Below, in pieces: positions 17,883 through 26,413 of a stretch of 64,000 bases of DNA. Within the stretch, counting starts at the first letter, position 1; each line of letters starts with the position of its first letter. A program made the position numbers and the translations under genes. This stretch comes from JAAYCI01 sp031549285 (GTDB taxonomy: Bacteria > Bacillota > Clostridia > Oscillospirales > Ruminococcaceae): contig JAVBPZ010000006.1 of the NCBI GenBank assembly GCA_031549285.1, positions 1-64,000 on the forward strand, read 5' to 3'. Under the pieces are notes generated by a model. The model did no database searches. It saw only the letters and a list, made by a program, of their open reading frames with translations, and was not told the origin of the DNA.

Positions 17883-17973
17883 GTGTCCACCTCCAGACTG
17901 CGGGTTTTGCGGTAGCCGTGCATTCTTGCCGGGAATCCCATGGGAAATGCAGGGCGTGTTGTGTCCACTACAG

Positions 17974-18002
17974 TGTATACCCGTCCGGGTGCAAAATGTC
18001 AA
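17974..18002 (-). promoter_or_regulatory. Promoter of the C39 lipoprotein gene
   Basis: TTGACA (17997-18002), 17 bases, TATACA (17974-17979) on the minus strand, about 90 bases before the start codon. The rest of 18003-18278 shows no gene. Confidence 0.8.
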
Positions 18003-18278
18003 GTGAAGAGAACAAGGTTTCGCATAACTATCACACGAACGACAAAATATTACATAATTCCAGTGCGAAGATGCCGGCAAAAACAAGGCGATTGTCAAAA
18101 AGTGTTTCTGAATCTTCACGGTTTTGAGCGGAAAACAGCAGGCCAGAGCCATGGGCCAAAACCCCGAGGCTTCTCATAAAAATCATCACAGGACAGCTGC
18201 GAAACAACGCAGGCGGCCTGTGATGGCAATGGGTATTGCGTGCTGTATTGGAGGGCGGGAAAGCGGAACACGGAATGT

Positions 18279-20228
18279 TCAGGACTGCGCGCCCGCCTCC
18301 AGCAGGTCTATTTCTGCCAGCCAGCCGTCGGCCACCGCGTCGCTGGGCATGCGCAGGGCACCGCGCGGGGACAAGCATACCGAGCCTACCACCGGGCCGT
18401 CTGGCAGGCAGCTGCGCTTAAACTGTTGCGCAAAGAACCGCCTGTAAAACACGCGCATCCAGCGAAGAATGACCGCACCGGTGTATTTGCCGTCAAACGC
18501 TGCCTGCGCCAGCCGGAAGATTTTCCGCGGGGAAAACCCCCAGCGCAGCATATAATACAAAAAGAAATCATGCAGTTCATAGGGGCCGACAATCTCCTCG
18601 GTATGCTGGGTGATGGCGCCGTCCTGTGCCGGCAGCAGTTCCGGGCTGACCGGTGTGTCCAAAATATCCTGCAATACCGGCGCCAGCTGTGGCAGCCGGC
18701 TTATTTCATGCAGCACCAAATGCGGCAGCAGCGTTTTGGGTACGCCGGCGTTCACGCTGTACATGCTCAGGTGATCCCCGCCATAGGTGGCCCAGCCCAG
18801 CGCCAGCTCTGACAAATCGCCGGTGCCCACCACAAAGCCGTCCCGCTGGTTGGCCATGTCCATTAGCACCAGGGTGCGCATGCGTGCCTGGGCGTTTTCG
18901 TACACGACATCCTGGGTGTTTTCATCGTGACCGATATCTGCGAAATGGCTCCTGACGGTGGCGGTGATGTCCACCGTCTCAAATGTGGCGCCCACGGAAA
19001 CGGCCAGTTCCTGTGCGTTTTTCAGCGTGCGCGGTGTGGTGCCAAACCCCGGCAGTGTAACCGCCAAAATATCCGCCGCCGGCGCGCCGGCCAGCTGTTG
19101 TGCGCGCGCCGCCACCAGCAGCGCCACGGCACTGTCCAGCCCGCCGGAAACACCCAGTACCAGCCGGGTGGCGCCCACATGTTCCTTGCGCGCAGCCAGC
19201 GCGTGGGCCTGTATGGTTAAAATCTCCTCACAACGTTCCGCGCGCTCGGAGGGTTCCGCCGGTACAAACGGAGTGGGGGATATGGTGCGAATCAGCGTCA
19301 GCTGCTCCACCGGCAGGGAAAAGGGAACACAGGCAACACCGGCAGAGCAGCAGGCGGCGTTTTCGCCGCAGCCACAGTCATGGGGCCGGGCCGCGTTCTG
19401 CCGTGCAAAAACCAGGCGTTGGGTGTCTATTTCGCTCATGGCCATGCTGCCGGTGAAGGGCGGGCCCTCAGCCAGCAGCACACCGTCCTCCGCCACCAGG
19501 CTGTGCCCGGACAGCACTGCGTCGGTAACCGATTCCCCGCGCCCGGCGCTGGCAAAGAGGAGGGCGCAGTGCAGCCGCGCGCTATCCGCCATGGCGCGCA
19601 GGCGGCGGCGGTTGGCGCGTCCGGCGCCATCCGGCACGGCGGACATGTTTGCCAGCAGTACCGCGCCGGCGTCCGCCAGCGTTTGTGCGGTGGGGTAGTC
19701 ATCGCCCAGGGTTACCCCCAGGCGCAGCCCCGGCATTTCTTCACAGCAGAACAGTTGCCCGGCGCCGATGGGCACCCCGCGCAGAAAGGTGTTTTCGTTG
19801 TCCAGCGGTACGGCCGGAAAAAAGCCTGGCGCAAACCAGCGGGCGTCTTCGCTGCCGCCCCGTGCCCCGGTGGAAAGCGTCATTTTTGGGACCAACCCCA
19901 GCACCCGCCCGCGGTGTAGTACCGCGGCACAGTTATATAGCTTACCGCCGTGCACCACCGGGCACCCGACAACCAGCAACAGGGAAAGCTCCTTGGTCTG
20001 TTCGCACACGGCCCGCAGTGTCGCGGCGGCATCCGCCAGCAACTGTTGTTGGAAAAATAAATCACCACAAGTGGCGCCGGTAACGCACAATTCCGGCAGT
20101 ACCAATACCTGCACCGTGCGCTGTGCCGCCGTTTCAGCCGCCAGGGCCATCATCCGCCCGTTGCGGGCGCAGTTTGCTGCCTTGCCCCATATCGGCGCGG
20201 CGGCTACCCGTACAAATCCATCGTTCAT
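18279..20228 (-). CDS. nadE: NAD+ synthetase with amidase-like N-terminal domain lacking the catalytic Cys
   Basis: 649 residues, start at the ATG preceded by GGGAGG. The C-terminal half is an NAD synthetase: ATP loop LGVSGGLDSAVAL, TGDLSELALGWATYGGDH, and NAGVPKTLL. It amidates nicotinate adenine dinucleotide. The N-terminal half is the nitrilase-type glutaminase domain that normally supplies ammonia. Of its Glu-Lys-Cys triad, Glu46 (LPELCVTG) and Lys115 (LVPKM) are present, but the Cys position (normally within ICED) reads TLGDD, with Gly at about 175. If real, the protein should depend on free ammonia or another amidotransferase. A TTGTGA/TACAAT promoter precedes it. Confidence 0.9.
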   Translation of the reverse strand: MNDGFVRVAAAPIWGKAANCARNGRMMALAAETAAQRTVQVLVLPELCVTGATCGDLFFQQQLLADAAATLRAVCEQTKELSLLLVVGCPVVHGGKLYNCAAVLHRGRVLGLVPKMTLSTGARGGSEDARWFAPGFFPAVPLDNENTFLRGVPIGAGQLFCCEEMPGLRLGVTLGDDYPTAQTLADAGAVLLANMSAVPDGAGRANRRRLRAMADSARLHCALLFASAGRGESVTDAVLSGHSLVAEDGVLLAEGPPFTGSMAMSEIDTQRLVFARQNAARPHDCGCGENAACCSAGVACVPFSLPVEQLTLIRTISPTPFVPAEPSERAERCEEILTIQAHALAARKEHVGATRLVLGVSGGLDSAVALLVAARAQQLAGAPAADILAVTLPGFGTTPRTLKNAQELAVSVGATFETVDITATVRSHFADIGHDENTQDVVYENAQARMRTLVLMDMANQRDGFVVGTGDLSELALGWATYGGDHLSMYSVNAGVPKTLLPHLVLHEISRLPQLAPVLQDILDTPVSPELLPAQDGAITQHTEEIVGPYELHDFFLYYMLRWGFSPRKIFRLAQAAFDGKYTGAVILRWMRVFYRRFFAQQFKRSCLPDGPVVGSVCLSPRGALRMPSDAVADGWLAEIDLLEAGAQS

Positions 20229-20270
20229 GTTGGCCCTCCCGTGGCGTTGGCATGCGTCTGTTTCTCCTAT

Positions 20271-20299
20271 ATTGTAGCGAATTTTTGCCAAATTCACAA
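20271..20299 (-). promoter_or_regulatory. Probable nadE promoter
   Basis: TTGTGA (20294-20299), 17 bases, TACAAT (20271-20276) on the minus strand, about 40 bases before nadE. The remaining 20300-20607 holds no gene that I can support; a plus-strand TGTGGTAAAAT near 20472-20482 may be an extended -10 for the GGDEF gene. Confidence 0.6.
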
Positions 20300-20607
20300 G
20301 CGGGGAATGCCACCCAAAGGCCAGGAACAACAACCAACAGGCCGGTGCGGGTAAAAATACAAACGAATACCAGCACGCTTTTGACAGTTTTGCGATGAAT
20401 CCGGCCATTTTTTCCGCGTAAAACCCCCCGAGCCATAAATTTTTAAAATTCCGTGGCGTAAGGCGGGCGGATGTGGTAAAATAGCAGTCAATGTAAAACC
20501 GGGTATAAAGTTTCCAGCGCTGCTGTCGATGTATTTGATTGAAGAAAAATGCCCATGAAAGGCATAGCATATAAAACACAATATCCATGCAGAAAGGTGG
20601 TGGCCGG

Positions 20608-21657
20608 ATGAACAAGAAGAAGCAGTCTGTAAAGGAATATGTTGTTGTCATCGCGGCTGTTGTACTGTTTGTTGTGGTCAGCGGTCTTTCTGTTTTTTCG
20701 TTGTGGCAGGTACGAGACAACTCCCGGGTAATCACCCGTGTGGGGTTTGTCAGCGGTACCGCCCAGCAGCTGGTAAAGCGCGAATTACAGGGGTACCCTG
20801 ATGACGAGCTGATCCTGCAGTTGGACGGCGTGATAAATGAACTGTTGACCGGCGAAGGCGAAAATGGCCTGCCGGTGCTGAATGATGCCCAGTACCAGAG
20901 CGATTTAAAGCAGGTAAAGATTGGTTGGGAGCAAATTAAGGAAGAAATATACCGGGTGCGTGATGGCGGACCGCCCCAGCGGCTGTATGCCCTCAGCGAA
21001 GAGTATCTGGTCACCGTAAAGAATGCCATAGATTCCGCCACAGAGTATTCCGAGCGGCAGCTGGCGTTTGCCACCTATGTGCTGCTAGGCGCCATTGTGC
21101 TGACGGTATTCATTTTTGCCGTGGCGCTGGCGGTGCTGGCCCGTTCGTCCAAGCTGCGCAAAAAGGCCGAGATGCTGAACAAAATAGCCTATATAGACCC
21201 ATTGACCAGCCTGCCAAACCGCGCCAGCAGCGAGCAAGCCATTGCCGCCTTGAAGAACAGCCCGCCGGAAGGCGACCTGGTGGTGTTTATGTTTGACATG
21301 AACAACCTGAAAACCGTGAATAATATGTTTGGCCGCAATGTGGGCGATAAGCTGATTGCGGCGTTTGGTCGTGTCCTGAGCAGCGAAGCGGCCGAGTACG
21401 GTTTTGTGGGCCGTTTTGGCGGGGATGAGTTCATCGCCATTTTCCAAAACGCGGACGAGGACATGGCCGGAAGGTACCTCTCGCATGTGAACGAGCGCAT
21501 CGTCACCTATAACCTGATGCGGGTGGTGGATGAAGAAAAAATCAGCTTTTCGGTAGGCTACTGCATCAACAACATGCGCAACATCAGCCTGGATGACATG
21601 ATTACCGAATCGGAACGGCGCATGTACCTGAAAAAACGCGAGATAAAGGGCATGTAA
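20608..21657 (+). CDS. Membrane-anchored diguanylate cyclase (GGDEF)
   Basis: 349 residues; the ATG at 20608 follows GGTGG. Topology: a transmembrane helix at about 12-34, an extracytoplasmic sensor region to about 153, a second helix at about 154-178, then a short coil and the GGDEF domain (YIDPLTSLPNRASSEQ onward). The active-site loop reads RFGGDEFIAIF, intact, so synthesis of cyclic di-GMP from GTP is expected. The product-inhibition RxxD motif that usually precedes the loop is absent (AEYG instead), so feedback control is probably lost. The sensor region matches no domain I recognise. An EAL-domain gene follows 65-75 bases downstream. Confidence 0.92.
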   Translation: MNKKKQSVKEYVVVIAAVVLFVVVSGLSVFSLWQVRDNSRVITRVGFVSGTAQQLVKRELQGYPDDELILQLDGVINELLTGEGENGLPVLNDAQYQSDLKQVKIGWEQIKEEIYRVRDGGPPQRLYALSEEYLVTVKNAIDSATEYSERQLAFATYVLLGAIVLTVFIFAVALAVLARSSKLRKKAEMLNKIAYIDPLTSLPNRASSEQAIAALKNSPPEGDLVVFMFDMNNLKTVNNMFGRNVGDKLIAAFGRVLSSEAAEYGFVGRFGGDEFIAIFQNADEDMAGRYLSHVNERIVTYNLMRVVDEEKISFSVGYCINNMRNISLDDMITESERRMYLKKREIKGM

Positions 21658-21731
21658 GGCATGTTTTGCCGTGCAAAAATGGACTGACCACCCGCCAGGG
21701 AACGGCAGGTGTGTGAAAAGAGGTGATGGAA

Positions 21732-23990
21732 GTGTCGAAGACGCGCAGAATAATGATACGGGTGGCCGCGGCGGTGTTTGCGGTGGTATGGGTCGGGTAT
21801 TTTGTGCTGTTCGTGGTGGTGATGAACAATTATTCAAAAGAAAACCTGCACCAAATGCGACACTCCATCGAAAACCAGGTCTCAGATAATATTGAAGATT
21901 TAGTCAATTCTTCATATCTATATTTAAGCGGGCACGGGCAGGAGGAATTTACCACCCGCCAGGATGTGGAGGATTTTCTGTACAACCTGCCCCAGACAGA
22001 AGAAGATGTAACCTTCCGCATTGTGGATTACAACGGCTTTGTGTATACCTCGGACAGCGTTATGCTGACCACCGCCGACGCGTCGCGCATTGCCCAGGAC
22101 GTGGCGGAAAAAGGCTACTCCATAACCAATCTGCGGGACAACTCTGACCGGACCGAGCGGGTGATGGTGTGCCTGCCGTTCCCGGGCAGCGACGAATATT
22201 ATTTTGCGCAGGTAATGCGCCCGGAAACCTTTGCCGCAAAGGCCCTGCAAAACCTGGATGTGGATGGACTGTTTTTGGGCGTGTACAACCAGCACGGTAC
22301 CGAGCTGGCGTTTGAAGAGGTTTCCTGGGACAGCGACGGTGACACGCAGGCGGAGGCCCAACAGTTTGAAAAAGCACGCACTTCGCTGCAAACCGGCGCG
22401 CACGATGTGGCCTCCATGGTGCAAACCGTAGACAACTTTGATGTAAGCACCGTGGGCCAAAGCGATGTTTTCTGGCAGTCCAGCAACATGTATGTGATGC
22501 TGGGCGAGCCAAGCGGTTGGTTCCTGGGGGTGTATGTGCCGCCCATGCAAAGCATGCCGTTCCTGCCTATCCTTATGGTTACCATGCTGCTGGTGTTTGC
22601 TTCCGGCATTGTTGTTCTGTTTCTGGCGCTGCCGTCCGACACGCGCAAGAAAGAAGCCCGGCAAAAGAGCGAAGCGGAAGATATTTTGAACGAGATGGAA
22701 AACGACGAGATCATGCAGCAGGCGCTGAAAGACCTGTTCCGCAAGCGCCAGGAAAAAGAACACTGCATTGTTTGTTTGGATATCGCGGCGTTCCACCGGT
22801 TCAACGCCATGTTTGGGTATGCCTCCGGCGACCGGCTGCTGTATGTGGTGGGCAACACACTACGTACCAACTATAATGCCTGCACCCGCATCAGCGGCGA
22901 CGTGTTTGCGGTGCTTACGCCCATTACCCCCACCTTCATCGAGGACCTGGAGGAACTGCTGTACAGCGCCATTCGCCAGGAGCTGGGGACACAGTACCAG
23001 CAGGTGATTGTGTTCAAGTTTGGGGTGTATCCCATCATTGAAATGCCGCGCAACTACCGCGAGATTTTCGACGGCGCGCTGATGGCGGTGAAAGAAGCAA
23101 AAGGCAGGCCAAAGCAAAATGTAGTGGTATATGACACCAGCTTCCAAAACCAGGTGTCTTTCCAGAAAAATGTGGAGATTAACATGTTGCACGCGCTGAG
23201 CAAGGAAGAATTTGTGGTGTATGTGCAACCAAAGATGGACGTGAAGACCCGCGGCTGCAGCGGCGGCGAGGCGCTGATTCGCTGGAATTCCGAGCAGATG
23301 GGCTTCATCATGCCGGACCAGTTCATTCCTATTTTTGAGCGCAACGGCTTTATCATGGAAATTGACTTCTTCGTGCTGACCACCGTACTGAAATACCAGC
23401 AGGACGCGCTGGATAATGGCCGTCCGCTGCATCCCGTCTCGGTGAACCAGTCCAAGGTCACCATTTCGTTCCCGAATTACCTGGAGCGCCTGCGCAAGAC
23501 GATAGACCGCTTCTCGGTACCGCTGGAGTATGTGGAGATAGAAATTACCGAGGGCGCGCTGGAAAGCGACTACGAGTCCATGATTAGCTTAATGTATTCG
23601 CTGAAGGAGATGGGCTTCTCAGTGGCAATGGACGATTTTGGCACCGGGTATTCCTCGCTGAACACGCTGCGTGTGCTGCCGGTGGATGTCATCAAGATCG
23701 ACAAAGGCTTCCTGCGAGAGTCCGACACCTCCGACCGCAGTAGAAAAATCATTAAAAATGTCATCAACATGTCGAAAGAGCTGGGGATTGCCATCGTGTG
23801 CGAAGGGGTGGAAACCGAGCTGCAGTTCGAGTTTTTGAACGACATTGGGTGCGATTACATTCAGGGGTACCTGTTCGCAAAGCCCATGCAGTACGACGAG
23901 TACACACAGAAATACAGCGGGTTTTCCCAGGTGGCGGGGGCGGGAACAGCGGCACCGGCCGCACCCCAGCCCAGTGCACAGAACATGTGA
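21732..23990 (+). CDS. Membrane-anchored EAL phosphodiesterase with degenerate GGDEF
   Basis: About 752 residues. The GTG at 21732 has AGGTG at good spacing; GTG/ATG codons at 21723-21728 overlap that site. A helix at about 10-32, a large extracytoplasmic region, a second helix near 278-300, then a GGDEF-like domain whose loop is SGDVF, so cyclase activity is unlikely. The EAL domain starts near residue 500 and keeps its catalytic residues: GGEALIRW, SVNQSK, EITEGAL, MDDFGTGYSSL, KIDKGF, EGVET and IQGYLFAKP. Hydrolysis of cyclic di-GMP is expected. It forms an opposed pair with the upstream cyclase and probably shares its transcript. Confidence 0.92.
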   Translation: MSKTRRIMIRVAAAVFAVVWVGYFVLFVVVMNNYSKENLHQMRHSIENQVSDNIEDLVNSSYLYLSGHGQEEFTTRQDVEDFLYNLPQTEEDVTFRIVDYNGFVYTSDSVMLTTADASRIAQDVAEKGYSITNLRDNSDRTERVMVCLPFPGSDEYYFAQVMRPETFAAKALQNLDVDGLFLGVYNQHGTELAFEEVSWDSDGDTQAEAQQFEKARTSLQTGAHDVASMVQTVDNFDVSTVGQSDVFWQSSNMYVMLGEPSGWFLGVYVPPMQSMPFLPILMVTMLLVFASGIVVLFLALPSDTRKKEARQKSEAEDILNEMENDEIMQQALKDLFRKRQEKEHCIVCLDIAAFHRFNAMFGYASGDRLLYVVGNTLRTNYNACTRISGDVFAVLTPITPTFIEDLEELLYSAIRQELGTQYQQVIVFKFGVYPIIEMPRNYREIFDGALMAVKEAKGRPKQNVVVYDTSFQNQVSFQKNVEINMLHALSKEEFVVYVQPKMDVKTRGCSGGEALIRWNSEQMGFIMPDQFIPIFERNGFIMEIDFFVLTTVLKYQQDALDNGRPLHPVSVNQSKVTISFPNYLERLRKTIDRFSVPLEYVEIEITEGALESDYESMISLMYSLKEMGFSVAMDDFGTGYSSLNTLRVLPVDVIKIDKGFLRESDTSDRSRKIIKNVINMSKELGIAIVCEGVETELQFEFLNDIGCDYIQGYLFAKPMQYDEYTQKYSGFSQVAGAGTAAPAAPQPSAQNM

Positions 23991-24032
23991 CGGTGTTCCC
24001 GTGTCCTACTGCAGACATGAAAAGAAAAAACA

Positions 24033-24091
24033 ACAAAACCCCTGCCGGGCAGCTTTGGCGCAAAGCCAGTGCCGAACGGCGGGGGTTTTGT
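24033..24091. terminator. Bidirectional terminator
   Basis: ACAAAACCCCTGCCG pairs with CGGCGGGGGTTTTGT, with an inner GGC/GCC hairpin. It separates the convergent EAL and GNAT genes. Confidence 0.75.
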
Positions 24092-24149
24092 GTACTATAT
24101 TGGGTTGCGCACTGTGAACATACAGCAAAAAAGAACATATATCGTTGCG

Positions 24150-24650
24150 TTATGGTGCCTTCGGCAGCGGATACGACATGGGAATGAAACAAATGCCGTT
24201 TTCTGTTTGTGCTGGGCCGGTGGGGGAAAAGCCCAAGCGCGTATAGGCTTGCACTGCATATGGTGAGGAATGCACCAGAATTTCCGTGATACCGGTGACG
24301 GCCTGTTGTTCCCGGCAGTATGGCAGCATGGCGGCAAACAGGACCCTCGCAATGCCTTGCCGGTGGTGTGCGCCATCCACAAACAGCAGCGAAAGATGGT
24401 TTGGCGGCCGCAACGCGAGCACCCCGACAGGTATCGCTGGGGTCTCCGGCAGGAAGCAGCCCCATAGCAGCAGTGTTCCGTCCGTCAGCATTTTGCGCAG
24501 ATTGGCGGGGTCAACGTAGCGTTCAAACTCCGCCACACCCGCAGGATTGTATTCGGGCGCGACATATTCGCGGAACACCCGGCGGACAAGAGCAATGGCA
24601 TCCGCTATTTCCGGCGGCGCCAACCGGCGCACACAGGGGCAGGCATACAA
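24150..24650 (-). CDS. GNAT-family N-acetyltransferase
   Basis: 166 residues from a TTG placed 8 bases after AAAGGAGG; a GTG three codons upstream overlaps that site. The GNAT core is visible: FREYVAPEYNPAG region, a VGVLALRPPNHLSLLFVDG strand pair, and the acetyl-CoA loop HHRQGIARVLFAAM, followed by VHSSPYAVQAYTRLGF. The acceptor substrate is unknown. The last segment (FIPMSYPL) is typical of small-molecule acetyltransferases in Clostridia. It lies about 45 bases downstream of the flavodoxin-like gene on the same strand. Confidence 0.88.
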   Translation of the reverse strand: MYACPCVRRLAPPEIADAIALVRRVFREYVAPEYNPAGVAEFERYVDPANLRKMLTDGTLLLWGCFLPETPAIPVGVLALRPPNHLSLLFVDGAHHRQGIARVLFAAMLPYCREQQAVTGITEILVHSSPYAVQAYTRLGFSPTGPAQTENGICFIPMSYPLPKAP

Positions 24651-24694
24651 CAGCCGCACCTCCTTTGGCTACTTCGTATTTTTGTTTGCCGGGG

Positions 24695-25105
24695 CTACCG
24701 GAAGCCCTCTGCAAAGGCCGCGACCTCCAGCAGGTCTTGCTCGTTCGGGCGCTTGCGGTTAAAAAACAAAAACCGGCCCCGGCAGTGGAACGACGCCTCT
24801 GCCATAGGGATTCCGCGTGCTTTTAAAATGGCCGCAATCTCCGCCTGGGGCGTTTGCTCGCTGCCCAGCGATGTGGTGAACACGGCCACCTCTTTCACCA
24901 TGTCGGGGGACAGCCCTTCCAGGAAACTGTGCAGCGAGGGGTCAATTTTACCAGCGTATAACGCACCGCCGAGGAACAGAACATCCACCGGGCCGTCCAG
25001 CGGCTCCGCGCAGGTTTTTGCCTGTACGTTCAAGGCCCCGGCGATGGCGTCGGCCAGTTTTTTGGTGTTGCCGGTGCGGGAAAAGTAGCGTACTTCATAT
25101 GTCAT
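24695..25105 (-). CDS. Flavodoxin-like protein
   Basis: 136 residues, ATG preceded by GGAGG. The N-terminal FMN phosphate loop FSRTGNTKKLADAI and the following VDVLFLGGALYAG strand-loop are characteristic. It should bind FMN and act as an electron carrier or small flavoprotein in the cytosol. The C-terminus (FHCRGRFLFFNRKRP, then a helix) resembles flavodoxins annotated in Clostridia without a defined partner. The partner reductase is not nearby. Confidence 0.85.
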   Translation of the reverse strand: MTYEVRYFSRTGNTKKLADAIAGALNVQAKTCAEPLDGPVDVLFLGGALYAGKIDPSLHSFLEGLSPDMVKEVAVFTTSLGSEQTPQAEIAAILKARGIPMAEASFHCRGRFLFFNRKRPNEQDLLEVAAFAEGFR

Positions 25106-25227
25106 GGAAAAGCCTCCTTTTATATGCGCATATCCCTGTGGCACCAAATGCCGGTTACAGGGTATACTGTAGTTATACACCATCCGCGCCCGGATGGATA
25201 TGCCAAAAGTGAAAGTTTGGGAATTCT

Positions 25228-25646
25228 ATGCGAATGCCAAAGAAGATTGACGCTGGGTGGCTGGCCCCGTGTGGGGTGAATTGCCTGGTCTGCAGTGCGC
25301 ATTTGGCCAGCAAAAACCCCTGCCCAGGGTGCCGCGCGCCCAGCGATACCATCACGCGGAAAAGCTGCCAGAACTGCGTGAAAAAGAAATGCGCGGCGGA
25401 ACAGGGGTAGAGTGGTGCTTTTTGTGCAGCCGATTTCCCTGCACCCGCATCAAAAGACTGGATGCGCGCTACCGCGAAAACTATGGGCAATATCTGGTGC
25501 AAAACGGCCAGGATGCAAAAACGGATATGACCGCCTTTTTGCAGGCGCAGCGAGAATGTTTTACCTGCCGGCGGTGTGGTGGGGTTATTGACCAACACCA
25601 CCGGATTTGCAGTGAATGCGGCGCCGGGGCAGATCACCAGCTTTAA
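25228..25646 (+). pseudogene. DUF3795 protein gene with a frameshift
   Basis: The frame from the ATG at 25228 (MRMPKKIDAGWLAPCGVNC, with CSAHLASKNPCPGC) stops at TAG 25408-25410. The natural continuation (EWCFLCSRFPCTRIKRL, then CRRCGG and CSECG) lies in another frame to 25646. One extra G in the run GGGG at 25404-25407 would join them as one cysteine-rich DUF3795 protein of about 139 residues. Either the gene is broken or one base was lost in the assembly. The family has several CxxC-type pairs, probably metal-binding, and no known function. Confidence 0.8.
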
Positions 25647-25735
25647 AGGGTTGGCGGAATGCCGCAGGAACAATTACGCCAGCGGCGTGGTGCGCAAAAG
25701 AGAACCATATAGAAAGAGTTGCGCCCAGCGCTATC

Positions 25736-26356
25736 TCATCGGGAGGCATTGGTCGCGAAGTTTTTCAAAATGGCAGCATCCTCGTTTTCTTTGCTCGCGT
25801 CATCAGAATAACAAAAGCTGATTCCCGTATCATTGCAAAAATATTCAAATAACGATGGACGCAACAATCTTGTCTTATCTGCGTTAAACTCACTTCGTGC
25901 CCCGCCGTTCGGGTTCCGTTTCACTTTTGTGCAGTAGATTTTATTTGGGTCTTCCGAATCACTTTTACTAAGGGACTGAACCATGGCGGCCATTTCGTTT
26001 GGCGAAATAGTATCGGGAATAAAGGCGGGAACAGCCTGTCCCAGCTGGGCCGTGAACTGACGAAGAATATCACCTAAATTTTTCTGAAACTCTATCCCAA
26101 AGTATGCACGTAATTCCTTGGCACCTATTAGTAGATTTAGACTATTTGCTTCTACCTGCAAATCGTCCTGCAGGTCTTCTTCTTTCAAAAAATGCAATTT
26201 CACCAGGGCTTTATCGTGTATCCTTTTTTCTGTGCCAACAAACCGCTTTACAAGCACAATATAGTCCGTTTCTTTGTAATGAAACAGGAAGCTGCATATC
26301 GTCTGATGCCTATTAACCAAATCTTTTTTTAAGGATTTCAAGTTTTCGAGAAACAT
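25736..26356 (-). CDS. DUF6037-like protein of unknown function
   Basis: 206 residues, with GGGAGGAAAG before the ATG. The sequence (MFLENLKSLKKDLVNRHQTI, then YIVLVKRFVGTEKR, AKELRAYFGIEF, LGDILRQFTAQLG, LSKSDSEDPNKIYC and NADKTRLLRP) resembles a family I recall as DUF6037, found sporadically in Firmicutes. It is clearly more AT-rich than neighbouring genes, which suggests acquisition. No catalytic motif is apparent. The family name is from memory and needs a profile search. Confidence 0.6.
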   Translation of the reverse strand: MFLENLKSLKKDLVNRHQTICSFLFHYKETDYIVLVKRFVGTEKRIHDKALVKLHFLKEEDLQDDLQVEANSLNLLIGAKELRAYFGIEFQKNLGDILRQFTAQLGQAVPAFIPDTISPNEMAAMVQSLSKSDSEDPNKIYCTKVKRNPNGGARSEFNADKTRLLRPSLFEYFCNDTGISFCYSDDASKENEDAAILKNFATNASR

Positions 26357-26413
26357 GCTTTCCTCCCGCTATGCCCCTGGCATTTTATCCCCGCGCGCGC
26401 AGGGCGCCTGTTC

